The position numbers and the translations under genes were made by a program. The notes beneath the pieces were generated by a model. That model was not told the DNA's origin. It did not search any database and saw only the letters and a list, made by a program, of their open reading frames with translations. This document shows positions 1 through 6,372 of a stretch of 14,488 nt of DNA, in pieces. Numbering within the stretch: the first letter of the stretch is position 1; every line of letters begins with the position of its first letter. The stretch comes from Pseudomonadota bacterium. GTDB taxonomy: Bacteria; Pseudomonadota; Alphaproteobacteria; Rhizobiales; Rhizobiaceae. Location of the stretch: assembly GCA_023435335.1 (NCBI GenBank), contig JAEYRU010000081.1, forward strand, positions 1 to 14,488. The letters run 5' to 3'.

Positions 1-422
1 CATATGACCGCGCGAAGCTTGACGCCACGGCGCTACGGGCAAGCCTGGAGAGTTTCGCGGTCAACTGGCTGCGGGTCATATCGTCGAAGACGTCGATCGC
101 GCTGAACCGGGTTGCGGTCAGCCATGCTGCCTCGAGCAAGAGCAATCTCGGACAGATCGTGCTCGCGAACGGGCGCTTCGCCATCGGTGAGCGGCTGAAG
201 CCATTGCTGGAAGCCGGGCGGGATGCCGGACTGCTTGAATTCGACGATGCCGAGACGGCATTCCGGACGTTCTTCGGCCTTGTCGGCCGCGACGTGCAGG
301 TCAGGCTGCTACTCGGCGACGGCCTGACGCTCTCTGAGGTCGAGATGTCGCGCGACGCACGCCGCGCGACGCAGCAGTTTTTCGCGCTCTATGGCCGCGA
401 TGCGGCCCGCGGGAGCGCCTGA
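1..422 (+). CDS. TetR/AcrR-family transcriptional regulator, C-terminal part (5' end outside window)
   Basis: The frame is open from the left edge (first full codon at base 3) to a TGA at 420-422, giving 139 residues with no start inside the window. The sequence is all helical and reads like the ligand/dimer domain of TetR regulators of the AefR-like C-terminal type: an early 'SLESFAVNWLRVISS' helix, then 'LEAGRDAGLLEFDDAETAF' and 'FRTFFGLVGRDVQVRLLLG', the pattern in which the last helices form the dimer interface. The DNA-binding helix-turn-helix would lie upstream and is not visible. The gene ends 53 bp before ilvC on the same strand, so the two may be co-transcribed, but nothing here shows that it controls ilvC. 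The ATG/GTG codons inside the frame (for example the GTG at 159) are not the real start. Family assignment is fairly sure; the effector is unknown. Confidence 0.75.
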   Translation, partial: YDRAKLDATALRASLESFAVNWLRVISSKTSIALNRVAVSHAASSKSNLGQIVLANGRFAIGERLKPLLEAGRDAGLLEFDDAETAFRTFFGLVGRDVQVRLLLGDGLTLSEVEMSRDARRATQQFFALYGRDAARGSA

Positions 423-475
423 GTTCAACCCATGCCGGCCGGGCCGGCGATCTTTCAAGGAAGAAAGGAAACGAA

Positions 476-1495
476 ATGCGTGTCTATTACGATCGGGACG
501 CCGATCTCAATCTGATCAAGGGCAAGAAGGTCACCATTATCGGCTACGGCTCTCAGGGCAGGGCGCATGCGCTCAACCTGAAGGACTCCGGCGTCAAGGA
601 CATCGCGGTGGGCCTCAAGTCCGGGTCGCCGACGGTCAAGAAGGTCGAGGCCGACGGCCTGAAGGCGATGACCGTCTCGGAGGCTGCCAAGTGGGCGGAC
701 CTGATGATGATGGCTACGCCCGACGAACTGCAGGCCGACATCTACAGGGACGAGATCGCCCCCAACATCCGCGACGGCGCGGCGATCGCCTTCGCGCACG
801 GCCTGAACGTCCATTTCGGCCTGATCGAGCCCAAAGCGTCGGTAGACGTGCTCATGGTCGCACCCAAGGGTCCCGGCCACACCGTGCGCGGCGAATACCA
901 GAAGGGCGGCGGCGTGCCGTGCCTGGTCGCCGTCCATCAGGACGCTTCCGGCAATGCACTCGATCTCGGCCTGAGCTACGCCTGCGGCGTCGGCGGCGGC
1001 CGTTCGGGAATCATCGAGACCAATTTCAAGGAAGAATGCGAGACCGACCTGTTCGGCGAGCAGGTGGTGCTTTGCGGCGGTCTGGTGGAACTCATCCGCG
1101 CCGGCTTCGAAACGCTTGTCGAGGCGGGATATGCGCCCGAGATGGCCTATTTCGAGTGCCTGCACGAGGTGAAGCTGATCGTCGACCTCATCTACGAGGG
1201 CGGCATCGCCAACATGAACTACTCCATCTCGAACACGGCAGAGTGGGGAGAATACGTGTCGGGTCCGCGCATCATCACCGCCGAGACCAAGGCCGAAATG
1301 AAGCGGGTGCTCACTGACATCCAGACCGGCAAGTTCACGTCGGAGTGGATGCAGGAGTACCGCTCAGGCATGGCCCGCTTCAAGGGTATCCGCCGCCTGA
1401 ACGACAATCACCAGATCGAGCAGGTCGGCGAGAAGCTGCGCGGCATGATGCCGTGGATCGCCAAGAACAAGCTGGTCGACAAGGCGCGGAACTGA
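476..1495 (+). CDS. ilvC: Ketol-acid reductoisomerase (NADP+), class I
   Basis: This enzyme isomerises and reduces 2-acetolactate or 2-aceto-2-hydroxybutyrate with NADPH and Mg2+, the second common step of valine, leucine and isoleucine synthesis in the cytoplasm. The 339 residues match the short class I length. The Rossmann fingerprint GYGSQG lies at residues 23-28, followed by 'AHALNLKDSG'. The cofactor-selecting loop 'GLKSGSPTVKK' carries the serines and lysines expected for the NADPH 2'-phosphate. The knotted C-terminal domain shows 'LFGEQVVLCGG', 'YFECLHEVKLIVDLIYEGG' and 'NYSISNTAEWGEY', which supply the acidic metal ligands and substrate contacts. A purine-rich ribosome binding site (AGGAAGAAAGGA) lies a few bases before the ATG. 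A strong hairpin terminator follows 25 bp after the stop. The other branched-chain genes are not adjacent. Identification is very sure. Confidence 0.98.
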   Translation: MRVYYDRDADLNLIKGKKVTIIGYGSQGRAHALNLKDSGVKDIAVGLKSGSPTVKKVEADGLKAMTVSEAAKWADLMMMATPDELQADIYRDEIAPNIRDGAAIAFAHGLNVHFGLIEPKASVDVLMVAPKGPGHTVRGEYQKGGGVPCLVAVHQDASGNALDLGLSYACGVGGGRSGIIETNFKEECETDLFGEQVVLCGGLVELIRAGFETLVEAGYAPEMAYFECLHEVKLIVDLIYEGGIANMNYSISNTAEWGEYVSGPRIITAETKAEMKRVLTDIQTGKFTSEWMQEYRSGMARFKGIRRLNDNHQIEQVGEKLRGMMPWIAKNKLVDKARN

Positions 1496-1520
1496 TCTGC
1501 TCCTACAGCTCATGATGCGC

Positions 1521-1547
1521 AACGCCCGGCCATTGGCCGGGCGTTTT
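1521..1547 (+). terminator. Rho-independent terminator of ilvC
   Basis: An 11-bp perfect GC-rich stem (1521-1531 pairing with 1535-1545) closes on a 3-base loop and runs into TTTT at 1544-1547. It sits between ilvC and the stop codon of the convergent small secreted-protein gene. On the minus strand the stem is not followed by a T run, so it should mainly stop ilvC transcripts. Confidence 0.85.
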
Positions 1548-1549
1548 CG

Positions 1550-1885
1550 TCAGAAATCGTCGTCGTCCCAGTCGTCGTCCCACTCGCAGTAGAGTTCTTC
1601 CAGCGCCTGCGAGGCCGCGAGCGCCGTCTCGAACGCCTTCCGCCCGCCGTGAAAGCATTCGGTCCGGGTGTTGCCGAGCGTCGCGCGGGCGAGCGCGACG
1701 TACCGCTTCTGCAATTCGCAGGCCGCGTCCATGTCGTCGCGGGCCTCAGCCTTGTCCACCTGCGCGCTTATCTTCTTCAGGTCGCCGAACGCCTTCGACA
1801 AGCGGCTGCAATGCGCGGCCTGGGCATCGACGGCAAGAGAGGCAAACGCGGCCAATGCCACGACCGCGACCGTCATTCGCTTCAC
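1550..1885 (-). CDS. Small secreted protein with acidic C-terminal tail, unknown function
   Basis: I do not recognise a named family. I chose the GTG at 1883-1885 because GGGAGGG lies about 4 bases upstream of it and the protein then starts with basic residues (MKRM) and a hydrophobic stretch ending 'SLAVDAQA|AH', a normal Sec signal peptide. That gives 111 aa. An ATG three codons later is the alternative. The frame also stays open to an ATG at 1933, but that would put an acidic, non-signal stretch in front. The mature part (about 88 aa) is helical with four cysteines (AHCSRL, AACELQ, TECFHG, LYCEWD), which could form two periplasmic disulfides. It ends in a very acidic, tryptophan-containing tail, WDDDWDDDDF. 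The gene converges on ilvC. It is probably a periplasmic protein; cation binding by the tail is a guess. Confidence 0.65.
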   Translation of the reverse strand: MKRMTVAVVALAAFASLAVDAQAAHCSRLSKAFGDLKKISAQVDKAEARDDMDAACELQKRYVALARATLGNTRTECFHGGRKAFETALAASQALEELYCEWDDDWDDDDF

Positions 1886-1944
1886 CGCACCCTCCCGCTC
1901 CAGCGCTACGACATCTAGCAGCAGCAGGCACACAGTGGAATAGA

Positions 1945-1960
1945 CCGGCCTGCGGGCCGG
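1945..1960 (-). terminator. Candidate weak terminator after the PilZ gene
   Basis: A perfect 6-bp inverted repeat CCGGCC-TGCG-GGCCGG lies 39 bp past the PilZ stop codon. In the leftward direction it is followed by TCTATT, a poor T tract. It could partly separate the PilZ transcript from the small secreted-protein gene that starts at 1885. The stem is short, so this is tentative. Confidence 0.35.
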
Positions 1961-1998
1961 CAGGGCTCCTTACAGGCACACCGCGCGGAGGTAATTGC

Positions 1999-2292
1999 TC
2001 AGCCGTAATGCCAGTGCGGTTTCGGCTCTTGGCTCATGAACTGCACGCCTACGCGATTGCCATCTCGCCAGCGGACCACGCTTCGGTAGCCAATGCCGTC
2101 GATCGGCACATACAGCAGGAACTCACTGGGTATGCTCACGCCATCGGGAACCTGCATCTGGGCGCCGTTCGCGTGCATGTTGCGCAGGGTCACCTTGATC
2201 TCGTTGTCGTTCACGGTCTGCAGGATCGACGCGCCCTTGAGGACCCGGTTCCGGTGCTCGCGTTCTGAAGGTGGTTCGGCCGACAATCGCAT
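1999..2292 (-). CDS. Short PilZ-domain protein
   Basis: The single-domain protein of 97 aa has the layout of alphaproteobacterial PilZ proteins: a basic entry segment 'REHRNRVLKGASI' (residues 11-23), a beta-strand with 'VTLRNMHANGAQM', then 'IPSEFLLYVPIDGIGYRSVV' and the closing strand 'VRWRDGNRVGVQF'. PilZ domains classically bind cyclic di-GMP through RxxxR and (D/N)xSxxG. Here the aligned positions read ExxxR and NMHANG, so the first arginine and the serine are missing and c-di-GMP binding is doubtful. I chose the ATG at 2290-2292 because the domain begins right after it. Its ribosome binding site is poor (GGGAAG directly abutting the ATG), and an in-frame GTG five codons upstream is possible. 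The frame is open to 2595, but the extra N-terminus has no domain character. The gene is divergent from the EEP gene. Confidence 0.8.
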   Translation of the reverse strand: MRLSAEPPSEREHRNRVLKGASILQTVNDNEIKVTLRNMHANGAQMQVPDGVSIPSEFLLYVPIDGIGYRSVVRWRDGNRVGVQFMSQEPKPHWHYG

Positions 2293-2604
2293 CTTCCCGC
2301 AATCCACATTGGCTGCGCCCACGGGACGAACGCCCGCGGAGCAGGCACGTTTCCATTGTCGCTCGCGCTTGGTTAGGGAAGTCTTAAGACATGCCGAACG
2401 GTGCGGCGCGCGCCGACAGGGCCGCTTCTCCGACGGGAGAGCCAGGTTGGATTCGAGCAGGGTCCGGGCGGTTGCCATAGTGGCGCCGTGCACAAGTAGC
2501 GGACAACTGACCAGCAGCAGCAAGGCCGGATGAACGGGAGCGTTCCACACCGCTGCCTGCGGTTGCGGGTTGTTTTTGCCCGGCAGGCGAGGCATTGCTC
2601 GGCC
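2293..2604. other. Divergent intergenic region, PilZ / EEP
   Basis: About 310 bases separate the two divergent starts and should hold both promoters. I could not pick a convincing -35/-10 pair for either gene. The one distinct element is a 10-bp perfect palindrome GTCTTAAGAC at 2381-2390, about 90 bp upstream of the PilZ start, in a relatively A+T-rich patch. Both strands stay open through much of this stretch, but the translations look like GC-rich noise. Confidence 0.4.
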
Positions 2605-3717
2605 ATGTCGCTGCGGATTGCCACCTTCAACATCGAGAACCTGATGAACAGGTTCGATTTTTCCGGCTTCAAGAACAACCTGAACCAGGACAGGGCGCTC
2701 GCGCTCTACGAGATCAGGGACGAGGCCGAGTACAGGATGCTGGAGAGCGCGCGCAGCGTCGCTCTCGCCGATGATGCGCGCCAGCTCAGTGCGCTCGCCA
2801 TCGCCGCCACCCGAGCGGACATCCTGTGCCTGCAGGAGGTCGACAATGTGGAGGCGCTGAACGCCTTCGAATACGGCTACCTGTTCAAGATGATCGGCGC
2901 TGGCTATCGCGAGAAGTACATATCAGCCGGCAATGACGGCCGCGGCATCGACGTCGCAGTGATGACCCGACCACAGACAGCTCATGGAGAGCCGATCGAA
3001 TTCGTGCGGATGACCAGCCACGCACACGTGACCTTCTCCGACCTCGGCTTGCATACGCCAGAACTCGCCATGTCGGGTATTCAGGCACATGAGCGCATCT
3101 TCCGGCGCGACTGCCTGGAACTCGACTTGAGGATCGGCGGCCGTCCGATCACGATCTACAACGTGCACTTCAAATCCATGGGGGGCGGGCGCAACGGGTT
3201 GAGCGGTCGCGAAGTCTCGATGCCGGTCAGGATGGCCGAGGCGCGCGCCGTGCGCCGCATCATCGAAGGTCGTTTCGGCCGCGAGCGCGCGGGCGACAAG
3301 CTTTGGGCGATATGCGGCGACATCAACGACTATCGCGAGCGGATCGTCATCAGTGGCGATGCCTTCTCCGGCCACCGCTTCGAACGCGTGACCGAGACAG
3401 ATTCGCCGCTCGACGTGCTGACGGCAGGCGGACTGTGCGAGAACGTCGTCGAACGGCTGCCGGAACTGGAACGGTGGACGCTCTATCATACGCGCGGGCC
3501 GCAGGAACGGCACCTGTGCCAGCTCGACTATATCCTGTTGTCGCGCAGGCTGGCCGAAACCAATGCGCAGGCTTTGCCGCAGATCATCCGCAACGGACAG
3601 CCCTACCGCACGATCTTTCCCGACGGACAGGAGGTCGAGCGCTATCCGCGTACAGGCTGGGACCGGCCGAAGGCCTCCGATCACTGTCCGGTGGCGATAA
3701 CCGTCGACATCGTGTGA
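2605..3717 (+). CDS. Endonuclease/exonuclease/phosphatase (EEP) family protein
   Basis: The protein is a metal-dependent phosphodiesterase of the EEP (DNase I / AP endonuclease-like) fold, 370 aa. All family landmarks are visible in order: 'ATFNIENL' with N9 and E11, 'LCLQEVDN' with the metal ligand E78, 'YNVHFKS' with H188, 'CGDIND' with D239 and N241, 'QLDYILLS' and the terminal 'SDHCP' with D359 and H360. The catalytic set is therefore complete. The start is the ATG at 2605, directly before the first core strand; GGCGAGG lies 12 bases upstream, a slightly long spacing. The frame is open to 2530, but those residues are not domain-like. No signal peptide or membrane segment is seen, so it should be cytoplasmic. 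The substrate (DNA, nucleotide, lipid or sugar phosphate) cannot be read from the sequence. A Nudix gene starts 6 bp after the stop, indicating co-transcription. Confidence 0.88.
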   Translation: MSLRIATFNIENLMNRFDFSGFKNNLNQDRALALYEIRDEAEYRMLESARSVALADDARQLSALAIAATRADILCLQEVDNVEALNAFEYGYLFKMIGAGYREKYISAGNDGRGIDVAVMTRPQTAHGEPIEFVRMTSHAHVTFSDLGLHTPELAMSGIQAHERIFRRDCLELDLRIGGRPITIYNVHFKSMGGGRNGLSGREVSMPVRMAEARAVRRIIEGRFGRERAGDKLWAICGDINDYRERIVISGDAFSGHRFERVTETDSPLDVLTAGGLCENVVERLPELERWTLYHTRGPQERHLCQLDYILLSRRLAETNAQALPQIIRNGQPYRTIFPDGQEVERYPRTGWDRPKASDHCPVAITVDIV

Positions 3718-3723
3718 GGCGAC

Positions 3724-4446
3724 ATGGCGTTCGACATTCCGCGCGGTATCGTATTTCCGGTTGCCGAAGTGGACGTCCGGCTGGATCCGGCGCCGCACCC
3801 GTTCGAACTGGCAAACGAGGCGGCGATCGCGCGCAACTGGCAGCTGGAGACCGCTCAGAATCCGGCTCTGTTCAACGGAACCGTGGTGCTTCTTTCGTCG
3901 TTCGCCTATTCGGATCACAGGCTCGTCGGGCGCTGCCACGCCGTGACCTACGCAACCTTTCTTTACTGGCGACGCTACCGGACGACCGCGTCGGCCGAAC
4001 ACAGCTTCGCGCATGCCGTGCTTATCTCCCGCGACGGGGCACTGATCGCGGTGCGGATGGGTATGCACACCGCCAATCCCGGCAGGGTCTATTTCGCTGC
4101 CGGTTCGTTCGAACCTGTCGACTTTCGCGAGGGTCTGGTCGACCTGGAATTCAACATGGAACGCGAAGTGCGCGAGGAGACGGGCCTCGATATCTCCGGC
4201 GCGCCGCGCGATTCCGGCTACCACGCCTATTCAAGCGAGAAGGGGACGGTCATCTTTCGCGGCTACCGCCTGCATGAGGACGCCGAGACGATAGCTGCAG
4301 GCATCCGCGATTTCGTGGCGGCAGATCCCGAGCCGGAGATCGACGGGCCGGTCATCATTCGCGCGCCCTCGCATCTTCCGGACGGGCTCATGCCGCATAT
4401 GCCGTCGCTGATCGACTGGCACTTCGCCCGTCAGAGGGGGAAATGA
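3724..4446 (+). CDS. Nudix hydrolase
   Basis: Nudix enzymes hydrolyse a nucleoside diphosphate linked to another group. The 240-aa protein carries the core helix of the Nudix box, REVREETGL at residues 147-155, which supplies the Mg2+-binding glutamates, preceded by 'FAAGSFEPVDF'. Relative to the textbook GX5EX7REUXEEXGU, the spacing before REUXEEXGU is stretched and the early glutamate does not fall in the usual place, so this is a variant box. About 95 residues precede the beta-strand 'FAHAVLISRDGALIAVRMG', an N-terminal extension beyond the minimal Nudix fold. The gene follows the EEP gene by 6 bp, and its stop codon overlaps an upstream candidate ATG of the hydroxylase-like gene. The substrate is unknown. 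Pairing with a phosphodiesterase suggests consecutive steps on a nucleotide-type compound, which is inference. Confidence 0.85.
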   Translation: MAFDIPRGIVFPVAEVDVRLDPAPHPFELANEAAIARNWQLETAQNPALFNGTVVLLSSFAYSDHRLVGRCHAVTYATFLYWRRYRTTASAEHSFAHAVLISRDGALIAVRMGMHTANPGRVYFAAGSFEPVDFREGLVDLEFNMEREVREETGLDISGAPRDSGYHAYSSEKGTVIFRGYRLHEDAETIAAGIRDFVAADPEPEIDGPVIIRAPSHLPDGLMPHMPSLIDWHFARQRGK

Positions 4447-4559
4447 GCGGCGGCCGAAGGTCGGGCAAAAGCGGTCGATTGTCGGCAAAACGGTGTCGCC
4501 CGGCCAGCCGCACAACGATAACCTGTCCGGACTTCATCGACTTCAATCGGAGCAGGATC

Positions 4560-5378
4560 GTGAACGCCCTGGACAAACCCGCTTCATCCGAACCCCGCCA
4601 GAATTTCGGCACCGCCGGTCTCGCGCCGATGAGCCGGCCCAGCCGGACGGCGCGTCTCCTGATGGCAATCGTCGCTTGGGCGGAGCGGCTCAATCTGAAG
4701 TACTCCAGGGTGGGTAATCCCCCCGTCTATGATCTCGCGACTTTCCCGTGGGTCCGCGAGATCGAACGTGAGTGGCCGCTGATCCGCGCCGAACTTGACC
4801 GCGTGCTCGTGCGGCAGGCCGAGTTGCCGAACTTCCAGGACATATCCAGTGACGTCAAAACGATCACGACCGACAATCACTGGAAGACGTTCTTCCTGAT
4901 CGGCTTCGGCGTCAAATCGGAGCGGAACGTCCAGGAATGTCCCGAGACGTGGCGCATCGTCCAGAAGATCCCCGGCCTCAAGACGGCCATGTTCTCCATC
5001 TTCGAGCCGGGGAAGCACCTGCCGGCGCATCGCGGCCCTTACAACGGCGTACTGCGGCTGCATCTCGGGCTTATCGTGCCGGAACCGCGCGACAGGCTGG
5101 CCATCCGCGTGGAGAATCAGGTTTGCCATTGGGAAGAAGGAAAGGCGCTGATCTTCGACGACGCCTACGAGCATGAGGCCTGGAACCACACAGACCGAAC
5201 GCGGGTCGTGCTGTTCGTGGATTTCGTCAAGCCGCTGCGTTTCCCGGCCAGTCTCGTCAACTGGCTGCTCATGAACATCGCGGTCTTCACGCCCTTCATC
5301 CGAGAAGGACTGGACAACCACAAGGAGTGGGAGAAGCGCTTCTACGCGGAGGCCGAGGCGCTGCGCAACAAGGCTTGA
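4560..5378 (+). CDS. Aspartyl/asparaginyl beta-hydroxylase family protein (LpxO-like)
   Basis: The protein belongs to the Fe(II)/2-oxoglutarate oxygenases of the Asp/Asn beta-hydroxylase group, which also contains the lipid A hydroxylase LpxO. The two histidine ligands are H157 in 'LPAHRGPYNGVLRLHLGL' and H205 in 'DDAYEHEAWNH', 48 residues apart. A glycine two residues after H157 takes the place of the usual acidic ligand, as in AspH. The arginine expected to bind 2-oxoglutarate lies just after H205 in 'NHTDRTRVVLF'. I chose the GTG at 4560 (272 aa) because GGAG sits 7 bases upstream. An in-frame ATG at 4443 overlaps the Nudix stop and would add 39 basic, domain-free residues; the ATG at 4629 is a third choice. 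A hydrophobic segment near residues 244-252 ('WLLMNIAVF') could touch the membrane. The substrate, peptide or lipid acyl chain, is not decidable here. Confidence 0.85.
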   Translation: MNALDKPASSEPRQNFGTAGLAPMSRPSRTARLLMAIVAWAERLNLKYSRVGNPPVYDLATFPWVREIEREWPLIRAELDRVLVRQAELPNFQDISSDVKTITTDNHWKTFFLIGFGVKSERNVQECPETWRIVQKIPGLKTAMFSIFEPGKHLPAHRGPYNGVLRLHLGLIVPEPRDRLAIRVENQVCHWEEGKALIFDDAYEHEAWNHTDRTRVVLFVDFVKPLRFPASLVNWLLMNIAVFTPFIREGLDNHKEWEKRFYAEAEALRNKA

Positions 5379-5444
5379 TCTTGCGCAAGGAGCGGCTGTG
5401 TCGTCCCGACTAGAGGTGAGCCAGACTCAACGGGGACGCAGCAG

Positions 5445-5603
5445 ATGACCAGCAGGATCAACATCACGCAGCATTCTTCGGTCGGAACGCTCTGGTTGGC
5501 AGGCTGGCTTTTCACGATCGGCTATCTGAAGCTCGGCTTCTGGTGGGGCCTGCTCGGGCTAATCGTATGGCCGTATTTCCTCGGCGCGCACTTCGCGCCT
5601 TGA
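5445..5603 (+). CDS. 52-aa predicted membrane protein, unknown function
   Basis: This short frame starts at ATG 5445, with GGGGA 8 bases upstream, and ends at TGA 5601-5603. After a polar start (MTSRINITQHSS) it is almost entirely hydrophobic and tryptophan-rich: 'VGTLWLAGWLFTIGYL' and 'FWWGLLGLIVWPYFLGAHF', which fit two short membrane segments joined by a tight turn around KLG. Such a composition is unlikely by chance in this GC-rich DNA. I do not recognise a named family, although small membrane proteins of this style are common in Rhizobiales. It lies 66 bp after the hydroxylase-like gene and 3 bp before the first codon of a frameshifted gene, so it may belong to either transcription unit. 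Confidence 0.65.
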   Translation: MTSRINITQHSSVGTLWLAGWLFTIGYLKLGFWWGLLGLIVWPYFLGAHFAP

Positions 5604-5606
5604 ACC

Positions 5607-5997
5607 ATGGACGAACTCCTCGCAGCAATGCGCGGCGCCAATCGCGTAGCAGCATAACAGCGACAAGGCCCGATGCGTATGGATATCGAGGGAATTTCGG
5701 AAGAACAGCGCAGTCTCCGATACACTCCACCCTGACTACGTCGGATGGGTCACCGGGCAGCCGCAGCCCCATGATCGCGCGGCCGCAATTGCATCGGTGG
5801 GGCCTTATGCGCCGCGAGTCCTGGCTTACAGGCTGCAGCCGATTAGCATAACCGTGTTCGACGGCGCGGCGGGCGTCGTCCAGTCTGAACCGGGCGCTTC
5901 GAAGAAGATATCCGGCCGCTGGAGCGAAATGTACCTTCGTAAAAACGGCCAGTGGATAATGATCTCGGTGAGCGGAGGACCGGACGGCGAGCGCTAG
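5607..5997 (+). pseudogene. Frameshifted SnoaL/NTF2-like (DUF4440-type) protein
   Basis: The frame from 5650 to the stop at 5995-5997 reads as most of an NTF2-like fold: 'TLHPDYVGWVTGQPQPHDRA', 'YRLQPISITVFDGAAGVVQS', 'KKISGRWSEMYLRKNGQWIM' and 'ISVSGG'. The last strand pattern (GRW.E.Y....G.W....) is typical of SnoaL-like/DUF4440 proteins. This frame has no ATG and its only plausible start, the GTG at 5797, falls in mid-domain. Just upstream, a different frame starts with ATG 5607 (MDELLAAMRGANRVAA) and stops at 5655. Loss of one base between 5650 and 5657 would join the two into about 129 aa, a normal length for the family. A second possible N-terminus in that same frame starts at ATG 5673. 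The gene is either a recent frameshift mutation or a sequencing error. Function of the family member is unknown. Confidence 0.6.
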
Positions 5998-6035
5998 GCG
6001 CCGGCGTGCGCTCGTTGTCACTGGCGCCCTATGCA

Positions 6036-6069
6036 GAAAGGCCGGGCCTCCGAAGAAGCCCGGCCTTTC
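6036..6069. terminator. Bidirectional terminator between convergent units
   Basis: A perfect 12-bp stem (6036-6047 with 6058-6069) closes on a 10-base loop. Because the stem begins GAAA and ends TTTC, both directions have a short T run after GC-rich pairs. It lies between the frameshifted SnoaL-like gene (rightward) and the DUF378 gene (leftward), as expected for a shared terminator. Confidence 0.85.
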
Positions 6070-6089
6070 GCACCGAGAGCGGGCGGGGT

Positions 6090-6311
6090 TTAGCCGCGGA
6101 TGGCGGCGGGCTCGTCCGCCGAGAAGGACTTCGACAGGGGAACGATCTGCCAGACAGCCGACAGGCCAACCAGTACATAGACCAGCCGGGACAGGACCGA
6201 ACCTTCACCGAAGAGGGCCGCCACAAGGTCGAAGCTGAAGAGGCCCACGAGCCCCCAGTTAAGCCCGCCGACGATGACCAGCACCAGCGTCAGTACATTG
6301 AGCATCTTCAT
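6090..6311 (-). CDS. DUF378 family small membrane protein
   Basis: The 73-aa protein has the DUF378 pattern: a first membrane helix with the signature 'VGGLNWGLVGLF' (residues 14-25), a short loop 'SFDLVAALFGEGSVLSR', and a second helix 'LVYVLVGLSAVWQIV' (43-57), ending in a polar tail. Function is unknown for the family; it is an inner-membrane protein. AAGGAG lies 7 bases before the ATG, giving a strong ribosome binding site. An 8-bp inverted repeat sits immediately upstream of that site. It follows the FAS1 gene on the same strand by 61 bp and may be co-transcribed with it. Family assignment is confident. Confidence 0.9.
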   Translation of the reverse strand: MKMLNVLTLVLVIVGGLNWGLVGLFSFDLVAALFGEGSVLSRLVYVLVGLSAVWQIVPLSKSFSADEPAAIRG

Positions 6312-6324
6312 TTCAGTCTCCTTT

Positions 6325-6345
6325 GCGCGGACTCCACGTCCGCGC
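6325..6345 (-). promoter_or_regulatory. Hairpin directly upstream of the DUF378 ribosome binding site
   Basis: A perfect inverted repeat, GCGCGGAC-(5)-GTCCGCGC, pairs 6325-6332 with 6338-6345. In the leftward transcript the stem ends at the very base where AAAGGAG begins. It has no T tract, so it is not a classical terminator. It could trim or stabilise the FAS1-DUF378 mRNA or influence access to the ribosome binding site; these roles are inferred. Confidence 0.5.
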
Positions 6346-6372
6346 CGATGAATTGGTTGTGTGGACCAGCGG

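Noticed and set aside
391..1317. Long second-frame ORF inside ilvC, with a further long ORF on the opposite strand (455-1165)
   Set aside because: Arg/Gly/Pro-rich low-complexity translations typical of shadow frames in GC-rich DNA; ilvC is unmistakable in the other frame.
2293..2595. N-terminal extension of the PilZ frame with a hydrophobic stretch (PALLLLVSCPLLVHG) resembling a signal peptide
   Set aside because: It occupies the divergent promoter region, has no domain similarity I can see, and single-domain PilZ proteins start close to the basic motif; the hydrophobic run is probably chance.
2923..4224. 433-aa minus-strand ORF opposite the EEP and Nudix genes
   Set aside because: Antisense frame of two genes with complete catalytic motifs; the translation is rich in His, Arg and Asp with no recognisable domain.
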